This document shows, piece by piece, positions 9,663-19,732 of a stretch of 64,000 bases of DNA. Position 1 is the first letter of the stretch, and each line of letters opens with the position of its first letter. The notes below the pieces were generated by a model that searched no databases, was not told the DNA's origin, and saw nothing but the letters and a program-made list of their open reading frames with translations. This DNA comes from Anabaena sp. UHCC 0204. Its GTDB lineage: Bacteria; Cyanobacteriota; Cyanobacteriia; Cyanobacteriales; Nostocaceae. The stretch is taken from NCBI RefSeq assembly GCF_009711975.1, contig NZ_VIKW01000002.1, positions 206,093-270,092 of the forward strand, written 5' to 3'. The translations under genes and the position numbers were made by a program.

Positions 9663-12299
9663 ATGGAAAATTTAGACTCAATTAATTATGAATATCAAGT
9701 AGGTGGTTCTCTCCCAGCTTCTGCTCCTACTTATGTGACTAGAAAAGCCGATAATGAACTTTATCAAGCTATAAAAAAAGGAGAATTTTGTTATGTTTTA
9801 AATTCCCGTCAAATGGGTAAATCTTCTTTAAGAGTTCAAACAATGAAACGACTTAAAGAAGTAGATGGATTTGCTTGTGCTGCTATTGATTTAACTGAGA
9901 TTGGTTCAGCTAATATTACCCCTTTACAATGGTATGCAGGAATTATTATTGAATTAATTAATACCTTTGAATTAAATGAAAAATGTGATATAGATAGTTG
10001 GTGGGATAAATATGATCAAGAATCTTTATCTGCGGTGAATTTCTTTGGTAATTTTCTGCGCGATATTCTTTTAAAATATGTTGATTCAAATATCGTTATT
10101 TTTATAGATGAAATTGATAGTACCATTAGTTTAGAGTTTAATGTTGATGATTTTTTTGCATTGATTCGCTCTTTTTATAATCGTCGAGTTGATAATGCTG
10201 AATATAATCGTCTGAGTTTTGTGTTATTAGGAGTAGCTACTCCCAACGATTTAATTCAAGATAAAACACGGACTCCTTTTAATATTGGTTATGGGGTGGA
10301 ATTAACAGGTTTTACTTTTGCAGAATCTCAACCATTAGCACTGGGATTGAGTGTTAAAACTAATCACTCAGAAAAGTTATTAGAATTAATTTTACATTGG
10401 ACTGGAGGACAACCTTTTTTAACTCAAAAGGTTTGTAATTTAGTCTTAAATTCTTCTGAATTATATGAAGGAAATGAAGAAGCATGGTTAGAAAATTTAA
10501 TCAGAACTAATATTAGTGAAAATTGGCAAACACAGGATAACCCAGAACATTTACGCACTATTGGAAAACGGATTTTAAATGATGAACAAATGGCAGGTGA
10601 ATTATTAGAGATTTATCAAAAGATTTATCAAGCAGGAGAAGTAGTTAGTCAGAATACTGGAGAGGAAGGAAAGTTACAGTTATCGGGTTTAGTGGTGAAA
10701 AAAAATAATCATTTACAGATTTATAATCCCATTTATCGAGAAGTTTTTAATCAACAATGGATTGATAATCAATTAGCCGCTTTACGTCCCTATTCTGAGG
10801 CTTTTAGGGCGTGGTATAATTCAGGCTGTCAGGAAAATTCTTGGTTATTACGAGGAAATGCTTTAAAAACAGCAGAAGCATGGGCAGAATCTAAGAATGT
10901 AAGTTATCAGGATAAACAATTTTTAGCAGCTTCTCGTCAGCAGGAAATTGAGGAAGAAATTATTGCAAGGGAAAAGGAAGCTGAGTTAGATAGGGAAAGA
11001 AAGGAGAAAGAAGCCGCAGAAAGAGCGAGAAAAATTGAAGAGGAAGCTAGAAAAAGAGCAGAAAAACAATTAGGGAAAGCTAAGAAAACAGGAGGATTAG
11101 TTTTATCTATTAGTGTAGGTTTGGCTGTAGTTTTTGGAATAACCGCATTTATAGCAAAACAAAATACTGATAAAATGGAACAAAATGTTTCTAAAATTAA
11201 AGAACTATCAGCAGTAGCTTCTCAACTTCAACAAAAAAATCAAGTAAATGAAGCCAATCAATTTTTAAATATTGCAGGTTTAGTTTTACAAGATAAAATC
11301 AAAAATCAAGAACTAAAAGAAGCTTTATTAGATAGTTCTTTAGTTTTAGGATATGAATCTTTACAAACAGAAGAGGATAAAAATCTAGAATTAGTTCCAA
11401 TAGATCCAAAATATAACAAAGCTAAAGAAGATTTGAACAAAAGTTTTGAAAAATTACCAAAAGAAAATAATGTTGGTAATAAAGAACCTAGTTATTTAGC
11501 AACATTAGTTTATATTTATTATGTAAAAGGTAAATTAGGAAACTCATTAAATAATTACCGTACAGCATTAGCTAAATATAATCTTCTCAAATCTCAATTA
11601 ACATCTAATATTGAGTTATTTACTTTAGACCTGAATATTCTCTATAATGGTAATGTTGATATTGTCGCTAATCTTTATCGTCAACTTAATGATTTAGATA
11701 GTAAAAGTACAGTTTATCATGAAGATTTAAAGAAACATTTATTAGCTGAATTAGATTATTTAATGAGAAAAAATAGATGGAAAGAAGCAGATAGGAAAAA
11801 TGATCAGTTTCTTCTGGTTTCAGCCAAAAGAGAAAAAGAAGGTTATTTAAATTTAGAAGATGTGAAAAACTTTAACTGTGATGATTTAGAAAAAGTAGAT
11901 AAATTATGGGTGGATAAATCAGGAGGAAAATTCGGTTTTAGGGTCCAAAAAAGGATATGGAAGGAAACAGGTAATTCTTTAGATTTTTTATATTTTAACT
12001 GGGGAAATAGAAAAAAGAATTGGGAAAAATGGAGCGATGAAGGGTATAATAGGTTTGCAGAACGGGTGGGATGGAAAAAGGGTAAAGAGGAAAACTGGTA
12101 TTTATATAGTGAGTTACCCTTATGGGAATATAAGAATTTAGATACGTATAAGCTCGAAGGTACGTTACCGCATTTCGTATTTAGTAAAAAACAGGGGTTT
12201 TGGGACGACTCACACGGGGATTGGAAGATTTGGGGCGAAGTGCTGGGGGAGAATAGGCTAATGAGATCCTCTTTTCTTGCAGAGACGTGTAGATTGTAG
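9663..12299 (+). CDS. Membrane AAA_35 ATPase with C-terminal GUN4 tetrapyrrole-binding domain
   Basis: 878 residues with a striking architecture. Residues about 10-330 are an AAA-like domain of the AAA_35 type (GGSLP..APTYVTRKAD entry, Walker A NSRQMGKSSL at 48-57, Walker B IVIFIDEIDS near 143-152). A winged-helix segment follows to about 400, then a charged Glu/Lys/Arg coiled coil (about 420-470), one transmembrane helix (about 476-497, LVLSISVGLAVVFGITAFIA) and a helical linker. Residues about 693-868 match GUN4: RWKEADRKNDQFLL, CDDLEKVDKLWVDKSGGKFGFRVQ, RFAERVGW and GTLPHF. GUN4 binds porphyrins and in photosynthetic organisms regulates Mg-chelatase and retrograde signalling. Here it is probably a sensor attached to a switch ATPase. 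It probably shares an operon with xisHI. Confidence 0.85.
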   Translation: MENLDSINYEYQVGGSLPASAPTYVTRKADNELYQAIKKGEFCYVLNSRQMGKSSLRVQTMKRLKEVDGFACAAIDLTEIGSANITPLQWYAGIIIELINTFELNEKCDIDSWWDKYDQESLSAVNFFGNFLRDILLKYVDSNIVIFIDEIDSTISLEFNVDDFFALIRSFYNRRVDNAEYNRLSFVLLGVATPNDLIQDKTRTPFNIGYGVELTGFTFAESQPLALGLSVKTNHSEKLLELILHWTGGQPFLTQKVCNLVLNSSELYEGNEEAWLENLIRTNISENWQTQDNPEHLRTIGKRILNDEQMAGELLEIYQKIYQAGEVVSQNTGEEGKLQLSGLVVKKNNHLQIYNPIYREVFNQQWIDNQLAALRPYSEAFRAWYNSGCQENSWLLRGNALKTAEAWAESKNVSYQDKQFLAASRQQEIEEEIIAREKEAELDRERKEKEAAERARKIEEEARKRAEKQLGKAKKTGGLVLSISVGLAVVFGITAFIAKQNTDKMEQNVSKIKELSAVASQLQQKNQVNEANQFLNIAGLVLQDKIKNQELKEALLDSSLVLGYESLQTEEDKNLELVPIDPKYNKAKEDLNKSFEKLPKENNVGNKEPSYLATLVYIYYVKGKLGNSLNNYRTALAKYNLLKSQLTSNIELFTLDLNILYNGNVDIVANLYRQLNDLDSKSTVYHEDLKKHLLAELDYLMRKNRWKEADRKNDQFLLVSAKREKEGYLNLEDVKNFNCDDLEKVDKLWVDKSGGKFGFRVQKRIWKETGNSLDFLYFNWGNRKKNWEKWSDEGYNRFAERVGWKKGKEENWYLYSELPLWEYKNLDTYKLEGTLPHFVFSKKQGFWDDSHGDWKIWGEVLGENRLMRSSFLAETCRL

Positions 12300-12313
12300 C
12301 AGATAAGGCTTTC

Positions 12314-12354
12314 TTAGAATTTAGAATTTAGAATTTAGAATTTAGAATTTAGAA
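12314..12354. repeat. Heptameric short tandem repeat (TTAGAAT)n
   Basis: About 5.9 direct copies of TTAGAAT. Heptameric STRRs of this kind are typical of heterocystous cyanobacteria. A reverse-complement array (12797-12817) lies on the other side of the interrupted four-helix-bundle gene. Confidence 0.9.
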
Positions 12355-12436
12355 AAAACCATTATTAAATTTTTCTTTTTTGCCTCCAATCATTAACAGA
12401 TTATCAGTAAATTGTTTAGATTAAATATCATTAAAA

Positions 12437-12790
12437 ATGGGCAAAGATATACAAGAAAGAACTTTAAACTTTAGCATAAGAATAGTTAATCTTTGTAAAT
12501 TCCTCAGAGAAAATGCTGGAACAGGATATGATTTAAGTAAATAATTAATACGCTCTGGAACAAGTATTGGTGCTAATGTTGAAGAAGCACAAAATGCAGA
12601 AAGTAAACCTGATTTTATTCATAAAATGAGTATTTCTCTGAAGGAAGCTAGAGAAACAAATTATTGGTTAAAAATCCTAATCGCTACTGAGAAACAACTA
12701 GAACCAAGATTAGTTCCTTTACTAAATGAATCTAATGAATTGATTTCTATTCTTCATGCAATCATTAAAAATAGTAAAGCTAAAAATTAA
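12437..12790 (+). pseudogene. Four-helix bundle protein (S23/IVP family), interrupted by in-frame TAA
   Basis: From ATG 12437 the frame encodes MGKDIQERTLNFSIRIVNLC..., meets TAA at codon 36 (12542-12544), then continues in the same frame to TAA at 12788. The second part has the family hallmark LIRSGTSIGANVEEAQNAESKPDFIHK followed by a Lys/Glu-rich helical tail. This matches the four-helix bundle family also called 23S rRNA intervening-sequence protein. The stop falls just before LIRSGTS, where relatives normally read (S/K)QLLRSG, so a CAA to TAA change is the simplest explanation. Total length of 117 codons is normal. Either a pseudogene or a base error. Confidence 0.8.
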
Positions 12791-12796
12791 TTCTTC

Positions 12797-12817
12797 ATTC
12801 TAAATTCTAAATTCTTA
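12797..12817. repeat. Inverted heptamer array (ATTCTAA)n
   Basis: Three copies of ATTCTAA/ATTCTTA, the reverse complement of the array at 12314. Together they bracket the interrupted gene at 12437-12790 as long inverted flanks. The stop codon of the UPF0175 gene (12815-12817) is formed by this repeat. Confidence 0.75.
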
Positions 12818-13063
12818 CTTCTTCACATCTTGTTCTAATTGTTCAGAAGTTAAAGAAAAAGGTGAAACTTGATAACGTCCCAAAGCCATTAAAAATTCTA
12901 CCCGTGACATTCCTGCTAATTGTGCTGCTCTTCCTGATGACAGTTTACCAAGTTCAAACAGTTTGACTGCTGCTAAAATTGATATTTCCCTAGATAAAGT
13001 TTCTGGGGTTTCTTTGAGACTAATTAAAACTTCTTCAGGTATTTCTAAGGATATACTACTCAT
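12815..13063 (-). CDS. UPF0175 family antitoxin-like protein
   Basis: 82 residues starting at ATG 13063. The sequence MSSISLEIPEEVLISLKETPETLSREISILAAVKLFELGKLSSGRAAQLAGMSRVEFL is a textbook UPF0175 pattern, with a helix-turn-helix-like GRAAQLAGMSRVEFL segment (about 44-58). Members are usually the upstream partner of a DUF3368 PIN-like toxin gene. No such gene lies downstream here (the interrupted four-helix-bundle gene does, on the other strand), so this looks like an orphan antitoxin. The last codons run into a heptamer array, which may have trimmed the gene or removed its partner. Confidence 0.85.
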   Translation of the reverse strand: MSSISLEIPEEVLISLKETPETLSREISILAAVKLFELGKLSSGRAAQLAGMSRVEFLMALGRYQVSPFSLTSEQLEQDVKK

Positions 13064-13087
13064 AGTGTTATAGTTAGTTAATAGGTT

Positions 13088-13345
13088 TCAGGTTAGCTCT
13101 GTAAGATATAGTTCCCGACCTCGTGCTGTAATTGAAGTTATGAGAGTAGATAAGGCAATCTCTATCTGTTTCTTACTTGCGAAATCATCGCTACTTGTCG
13201 CCAGATTAGAATACTTTCCTCGTAATGAATGAATTATATGCTTAGTTTCTTCTTATCTTTTTTTGCGGAGTATTTCCAATAGAAAATCTTGATCTTCTTT
13301 TGATAAACTGGCCAGTGAATTAATAATTTCTTGCAACGTTATCAT
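13088..13345 (-). pseudogene. Remnant of a small antitoxin-like gene with in-frame TAA
   Basis: From ATG 13345 the minus strand encodes MITLQEIINSLASLSKEDQDFLLEILRKKR, then TAA (13253-13255), then in the same frame a second coding-like part containing HSLRGKYSNLATSSDDFASKKQIEIAL before TGA at 13088-13090. The first part resembles the N-terminus of cyanobacterial antitoxin-like proteins (LxxLSPEEQ..LLQILRKRR). The LRGKY..LATSSDDFA..KQ part resembles another common short antitoxin motif. The two may be a fused remnant or one gene with a nonsense change. Recognition is by pattern only. Confidence 0.4.
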
Positions 13346-13452
13346 AAAATCTCTGACAATTTAATCATTGCCAAATTATAGCATAATCTCCCAGTTGAAA
13401 GCTTCCCGTTATTCAAAAAGCCTTCTTGCATTCCTGCCGCTTTCGGGTTAGC

Positions 13453-13716
13453 GTGAATATACCGGAGTATAGAGAAACACCTGACGGCATTAGTGACGAG
13501 TTAATTGAAATTCGCGGTTATTGCAACGAGTGGTAATATGATAACTGTATCCTGGTATTGAGTCGCGCTTTGGTCGTGACATTAGATGACGGCTACATTT
13601 TACTGGAATCAATCATTATGCTATCAGTCGAAGAATTTGGCACAAGTCCAAGTCAAAAGTTAAAATACGTTGAACTTCTAAAAAATCAGCTAAAATCATA
13701 TTGTTCCTCCAGGTAA
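13453..13716 (+). pseudogene. Possible decayed small reading frame with in-frame TAA
   Basis: A frame from GTG 13453 to TAA 13714 has 87 codons with a single internal TAA at 13534-13536. The halves read VNIPEYRETPDGISDELIEIRGYCNEW and YDNCILVLSRALVV...VEEFGTSPSQKLKYVELL. Base composition is less AT-rich than the neighbours and codon use looks protein-like, but I do not recognise the product. It may be the remains of an old gene or chance. It ends just before the Uma2 gene. Confidence 0.25.
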
Positions 13717-13722
13717 TTGACC

Positions 13723-14199
13723 ATGAAATGGGAAGATGTTTGTGAACATAAACAATTACAAGATTTACCCTTCAAAATTGAATTAAATAAATGGGGACAA
13801 ATTGTAATGAGTCCTGTAAAAATTAAACACTCTTTTTATCAAGGAAGAATTCAACGGTTATTAGAATCTTTATTAAAAACTGGCGAAGTCATGCCAGAAT
13901 GTGCAATCAATACGTCAGATGGAGTTAAAGTTGCTGATGTTGTTTGGTGTTCAGAAGCAAGATTTGATCAAATTCAAGATGAAATATCAGCTTCTATAGC
14001 ACCAGAAATATGTATAGAAGTTAAATCCACTGGCAACACTTTTGATGAAATGGAATTTAAGAAAAAATTATATTTAGAAGCTCAAGCAATTGAAGTATGG
14101 TTATGTAATGAACAAGGCAAAATAAAATTCTATAATCAACAGGGTGAATTAAAAAACTCTTTGTTAGTTCCTGACTTTCCTAACCAAATTAAACGATAA
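13723..14199 (+). CDS. Uma2 family (DUF820) endonuclease-fold protein
   Basis: 158 residues from ATG 13723; an upstream TTG at 13717 is possible, but family members begin with M-x-W-E-x-V. It shows the Uma2/DUF820 pattern: PFKIELNKWGQIVMSPVKIKHS (16-37), D72 in VKVADVVW and E99-V-K101 in PEICIEVKS. Together these make the PD-(D/E)xK nuclease active site, followed by the K..LYLEAQAIEVWLC core. Dozens of copies occur in cyanobacterial genomes, and their biological role is unsettled. The active-site residues are intact, so the protein is probably catalytically competent. It is followed 57 bp downstream by the Trypco1-type gene. Confidence 0.9.
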   Translation: MKWEDVCEHKQLQDLPFKIELNKWGQIVMSPVKIKHSFYQGRIQRLLESLLKTGEVMPECAINTSDGVKVADVVWCSEARFDQIQDEISASIAPEICIEVKSTGNTFDEMEFKKKLYLEAQAIEVWLCNEQGKIKFYNQQGELKNSLLVPDFPNQIKR

Positions 14200-14255
14200 T
14201 AAAGTTGACTGCTGAATTTTGTTGTATCTTTCACCTTAAAAGATAATTTACCTTT

Positions 14256-14654
14256 ATGTCACAACTAACGCCGATTGAATTAGAAGACGGAACAATTATT
14301 TATATTGAAGCCTCAGAAAATGTTGCTGTATCTATTCCTCAACCTCAAAAACAAGAAATGGAAACACCAAATAAACCAGATTTTATAATTCCAACCCCTA
14401 AAGAATCAGACCGCAGTTTTGGCTTAGAAAAACTGAATATTAAAGAACAGGGAGACAAACTCCAAAAAACTATTCAATCTTATTCAAAACATATTATTCA
14501 ATCCTTTAAAGATTTAGCTTTAGCCGAAGTTTCGGAAGTTACCTTAGAATTTGGGGTTAATGTCGGAGGAATGACAGGAATTCCTTATATTGTCACAGGA
14601 GAAACTAGCAGTAATATCAAAATTACTGTTAAATGTAAATTTAATCAGACGTAA
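14256..14654 (+). CDS. Trypco1 / CU044_2847-type small protein
   Basis: 132 residues, no signal peptide or membrane helix. The N-terminal ELEDGTIIYIEASE and the C-terminal EVTLEFGVNVGGMTGIPYIVTGETSSNIKITVKC match the trypsin-co-occurring domain (Trypco1, CU044_2847 family). The middle is a Pro/Ser-rich linker and a helix. In published comparative work this domain appears beside trypsin-like peptidases and effector-associated domains in bacterial conflict and signalling systems. No trypsin-like gene is adjacent here. The nearest effector-type gene in the same island is the CHAT-AAA protein about 6 kb away, so any functional link is inference. Confidence 0.75.
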   Translation: MSQLTPIELEDGTIIYIEASENVAVSIPQPQKQEMETPNKPDFIIPTPKESDRSFGLEKLNIKEQGDKLQKTIQSYSKHIIQSFKDLALAEVSEVTLEFGVNVGGMTGIPYIVTGETSSNIKITVKCKFNQT

Positions 14655-14660
14655 ATTTTG

Positions 14661-14708
14661 TCTGAATCAGGATGTCCAGGATTTGAGGATTTACAGGATG
14701 TTATTGTT
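14661..14708 (-). repeat. Inverted outlier of the 81-bp repeat family
   Basis: Reads TCTGAATCAGGAT...GGATTTGAGGATTTACAGG, the reverse complement of the core of the tandem repeats at 14843-15066 (about 45 bp, few mismatches). With those repeats it can form a large stem across about 170 bp. The bases between (14709-14842) hold nothing recognisable. Confidence 0.75.
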
Positions 14709-14842
14709 GATTTAGTCTAGGAATTTTCGGCAATTTATAGTGTTTAGAGAATGTTGTTTATTGTTTAAAGTAAATAGATATCATTTGAAAATTTGAATTT
14801 AGGAATTTACAAACTATTCTTTGTCACCTATTCTTATAATCC

Positions 14843-15066
14843 TTAATTCTGTTATCATCAAATAATATCCAAATAACAATCCTGTAAATCCTCAAATCCT
14901 GGAAATCCTGATTCAGACAATTTTTAATTCTGTTATCATCAAATAATATCCAAATAACAATCCTGTAAATCCTAAAATCCTGGAAATCCTGATTCAGACA
15001 ATTTTTAATTCTCTTATCATCAAATAAGCTACAAATAACAATCCTGTAAATCCTGAATCAGACAAA
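14843..15066 (+). repeat. Tandem 81-bp intergenic repeat, three copies
   Basis: Units start with TTAATTCT at 14843, 14924 and 15005 (exact 81-bp spacing). Units 1 and 2 are almost identical. Unit 3 lacks about 18 bp (the CAAATCCTGGAAATCCTG segment). Each contains TCCTGTAAATCCT and GATTCAGACA. A single related copy is at 25375-25420. Confidence 0.9.
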
Positions 15067-15096
15067 AAAAGAGGGAACATTTTCTCTGTTCCCCCT
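15066..15096 (-). terminator. Rho-independent terminator of prk
   Basis: Read on the minus strand, GGGGGAACAGAG...AATGTTCCCTC forms a 9-bp stem with a short loop and runs directly into TTTTTTT (plus-strand A-run 15064-15070). It is placed 24 bp after the prk stop. Confidence 0.85.
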
Positions 15097-15119
15097 AATC
15101 TTTGACATAAACTGCTGTT

Positions 15120-16121
15120 TTAGACTTGAACAGCTAGTTTTGCTTCTTTAGCTGTCAATCGCTCATAAGCATCACGCATTTTCAAGCCTGTCAATACTTG
15201 GAATAAACCAGTACCATTGTTAGAACCAGGATATTCGCGGTGTTGTAGTAACAAGTGAGTCATTTCACCTTGATATTTGGTGGATGTTTTGCTCAAATGA
15301 GTTTCGATGTAAATAACTTCATCGAGGTTATCAAATTGACCGTCTACCTCTAAAACAGAGACATAACGACCATAGTAAACATCAGAACCGTAGTATAGTT
15401 GCATACCGGGATAAGAACAGGTCAGTTTGCGTCCGCAAGGAGTCCACTGAATTGTTGAACCTTCGTCAAACAGGTAGCTTGGCTCAAAGCCTTCTTTACC
15501 TTCCCGTTGTAACATCCGTACCCGTAAAACCTTACGTTCTGTATCGTTTTTAATTAAGTTGGTAGGTAATACTTGTAGAACTACATCAGCAAATTCTCTT
15601 TGTGGTTCGATGAATTTTTCAAAATCAGGTTTACGAGAATTGATTTGTGCTAAAACATCTTCATAGCGGTGGCCTCTTTCAGCCATATCCCGTTGAATTT
15701 TCCAAGCAATTTTGACTTCATCGCTAATATCAAAATAAACACTAAAGTCTAAAAGCGCTCTTACTCGTTCATCATATAAGGGATGCAGCCCTTCTACGAC
15801 AATAATATGATTTGGCTCAATCCATTCTGGTGGGTCAATCATGCCGGTTTCGTGGTTATAAATCGGCTTACTGACTCCATGACCTTCTTTAAGAGCTTTA
15901 ATTTGCTCATACATCAGATCAAAATTGTTTGCTCTAGGGTCAAGTGCAGTTATCCCTGTTTGTTTACGTTGTATACGATCTAAACAATGATAGTCATCTA
16001 AACAGATAACTGTCATGAATTCTTCACCAAATAAATCAATTAACCGACGTAAAAACGTAGATTTACCGCACCCAGAGTCTCCGGCTACTCCAATTAGTAC
16101 CACCCGTTCCGGCTTAGTCAT
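15120..16121 (-). CDS. prk: Phosphoribulokinase
   Basis: 333 residues, normal length for the cyanobacterial enzyme. It phosphorylates ribulose-5-phosphate to ribulose-1,5-bisphosphate in the Calvin cycle. The P-loop GVAGDSGCGKST is at residues 11-22. C18 and C40 are placed as the redox-regulated cysteine pair of cyanobacterial PRK, consistent with thioredoxin and CP12/GAPDH control. YNHETG and VVEGLHPLYD are also conserved. It starts at ATG 16121 and diverges from petH across an 813-bp region. Single gene with its own terminator. Confidence 0.97.
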   Translation of the reverse strand: MTKPERVVLIGVAGDSGCGKSTFLRRLIDLFGEEFMTVICLDDYHCLDRIQRKQTGITALDPRANNFDLMYEQIKALKEGHGVSKPIYNHETGMIDPPEWIEPNHIIVVEGLHPLYDERVRALLDFSVYFDISDEVKIAWKIQRDMAERGHRYEDVLAQINSRKPDFEKFIEPQREFADVVLQVLPTNLIKNDTERKVLRVRMLQREGKEGFEPSYLFDEGSTIQWTPCGRKLTCSYPGMQLYYGSDVYYGRYVSVLEVDGQFDNLDEVIYIETHLSKTSTKYQGEMTHLLLQHREYPGSNNGTGLFQVLTGLKMRDAYERLTAKEAKLAVQV

Positions 16122-18269
<2,148 letters not shown>

Positions 18270-18322
18270 TTTGTCATTGGTCAGTAGTCAGTGGTCATTG
18301 GACAATTAAGAGAAGATAATCA

Positions 18323-18358
18323 GTAGGTAGGGCTTATGCTCTGCCTACAATTGTTTTA
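18323..18358 (+). terminator. Likely petH terminator
   Basis: GTAGGTAGGGC (18323-18333) pairs with GCTCTGCCTAC (18338-18348) with two G-T wobbles and a TTAT loop, followed by AATTGTTTTA. It sits 54 bp after the petH stop and just before hom. Confidence 0.6.
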
Positions 18359-18370
18359 TGTGAATTTAAT

Positions 18371-19675
18371 GTGGGTGCAAAATCTGTGGCTGTCAAATTA
18401 GGAATACTTGGATTAGGTACAGTAGGGACGGGGACAGTACAACTGTTGCAAGATAAGGTAGGCCGTCATCCACTGTTAGAGGAAATTGAAATATATCGAG
18501 TTGGTGTGCGATCGCTCGCAAAACATCGGACTGTAGAATTATCTTCAGAGGTAATAACTACAGATTTAGAAGCCATTGTTAATGATCCAGCCGTAGATAT
18601 AGTTGTAGAGTTGATGGGGGGATTAGAACCAGCCAGAACCCTGATGCTAACAGCAATTAAAAATGGTAAGCACGTAGTTACCGCCAATAAAGCCGTAATT
18701 TCTCGGTTTGGTGCAGAAATATTTACCGCTGCTAACGAAGCTGGTGTCTATGTGATGCTAGAAGCAGCAGTTGGTGGTGGTATTCCTGTAATTCAACCCC
18801 TCAAGCAATCTTTAAGCGTTAACCGCATTGATGCGATAACAGGGATTGTCAATGGCACAACTAACTACATCCTCACCAGGATGCAAACAGAAGGTAGTGA
18901 CTTTAATGATGTCTTAGCTGATGCTCAGAAATTAGGTTATGCTGAGGCTGACCCCACCGCTGATGTTGATGGTTTAGATGCAGGCGATAAGATTGCTATT
19001 TTAGCTTCATTAGGTTTTGATGGGCGAATTAACCGAGAAGATGTCTATTGTGAAGGAATTCGCCAAATTACAAAAACAGATATTGCCTATGCTGCTAAAT
19101 TAGGATTTGTTATTAAATTACTAGGGATAGCTAAACATTTAGATAGAGATAACTCCCAGCTTTCAGTCAGAGTTCATCCTACCCTAGTACCGCAAGACCA
19201 TCCTTTAGCTAGTATAAATGGTGTTTATAACGCCATTCTTGTGGAAGGAGAACCCCTTGGTCAGGTGATGTTATTTGGTCCTGGGGCTGGTGCTGGTGCT
19301 ACCGCTAGTGCTGTATCATCGGATATCTTACATTTAGTAGCCACTCTGAAAACTAATACAGCTAAACCAAACCCTCTCCTGGCTTGTAGACATCAACATT
19401 ACTCTCAAATTACCCCGATTTCTGAGTTAGTAACTCGTTTTTATACCCGCTTCCTGAGTAAAGATCAAGCGGGAGTCATTGGTAAATTGGGGACTTGTTT
19501 TGGCAAGTATGGGGTTAGTTTAGAGTCAGTTGTACAAACCGGCTTTCAGGGCGAACTAGCAGAAATTGTGGTTGTGACTCACGATGTCCGGGAAGGGGAC
19601 TTTAGACAAGCTTTAGAAGAAATTCAAGCGTTATCATCAATAGATAGTATTCCTAGCATATTGCGAGTGCTGTAA
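18371..19675 (+). CDS. hom: Homoserine dehydrogenase
   Basis: 434 residues. It reduces aspartate-semialdehyde to homoserine for threonine and methionine synthesis. The N-terminal nucleotide-binding motif GILGLGTVGTGTV (about 12-24), the catalytic region NGTTNYILTRM and DVDGLDAGDKIAILASLGF, and a C-terminal ACT regulatory domain (LSKDQAGVIGKLGTCFGKYGVSLESVVQ, about 355-434) are all present. The start is GTG 18371. A second in-frame GTG at 18386 (MAVKLGILG) fits the usual family start equally well, and neither has a strong ribosome binding site. Confidence 0.95.
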   Translation: MGAKSVAVKLGILGLGTVGTGTVQLLQDKVGRHPLLEEIEIYRVGVRSLAKHRTVELSSEVITTDLEAIVNDPAVDIVVELMGGLEPARTLMLTAIKNGKHVVTANKAVISRFGAEIFTAANEAGVYVMLEAAVGGGIPVIQPLKQSLSVNRIDAITGIVNGTTNYILTRMQTEGSDFNDVLADAQKLGYAEADPTADVDGLDAGDKIAILASLGFDGRINREDVYCEGIRQITKTDIAYAAKLGFVIKLLGIAKHLDRDNSQLSVRVHPTLVPQDHPLASINGVYNAILVEGEPLGQVMLFGPGAGAGATASAVSSDILHLVATLKTNTAKPNPLLACRHQHYSQITPISELVTRFYTRFLSKDQAGVIGKLGTCFGKYGVSLESVVQTGFQGELAEIVVVTHDVREGDFRQALEEIQALSSIDSIPSILRVL

Positions 19676-19683
19676 GATCAAAA

Positions 19684-19726
19684 GATCCCCGACTCCTTAA
19701 AGAAGTCGAGGATCTCAGATTTTTAA
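19684..19726 (+). terminator. hom terminator (repeat-type hairpin)
   Basis: GATCCCCGACTCCTT pairs with AAGAAGTCGAGGATC (19684-19714) through G-T wobbles, followed by TCAGATTTTT. The same hairpin family ends htpG at 50531-50561, so it is a dispersed terminator-like repeat. Confidence 0.75.
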
Positions 19727-19732
19727 CAAACA

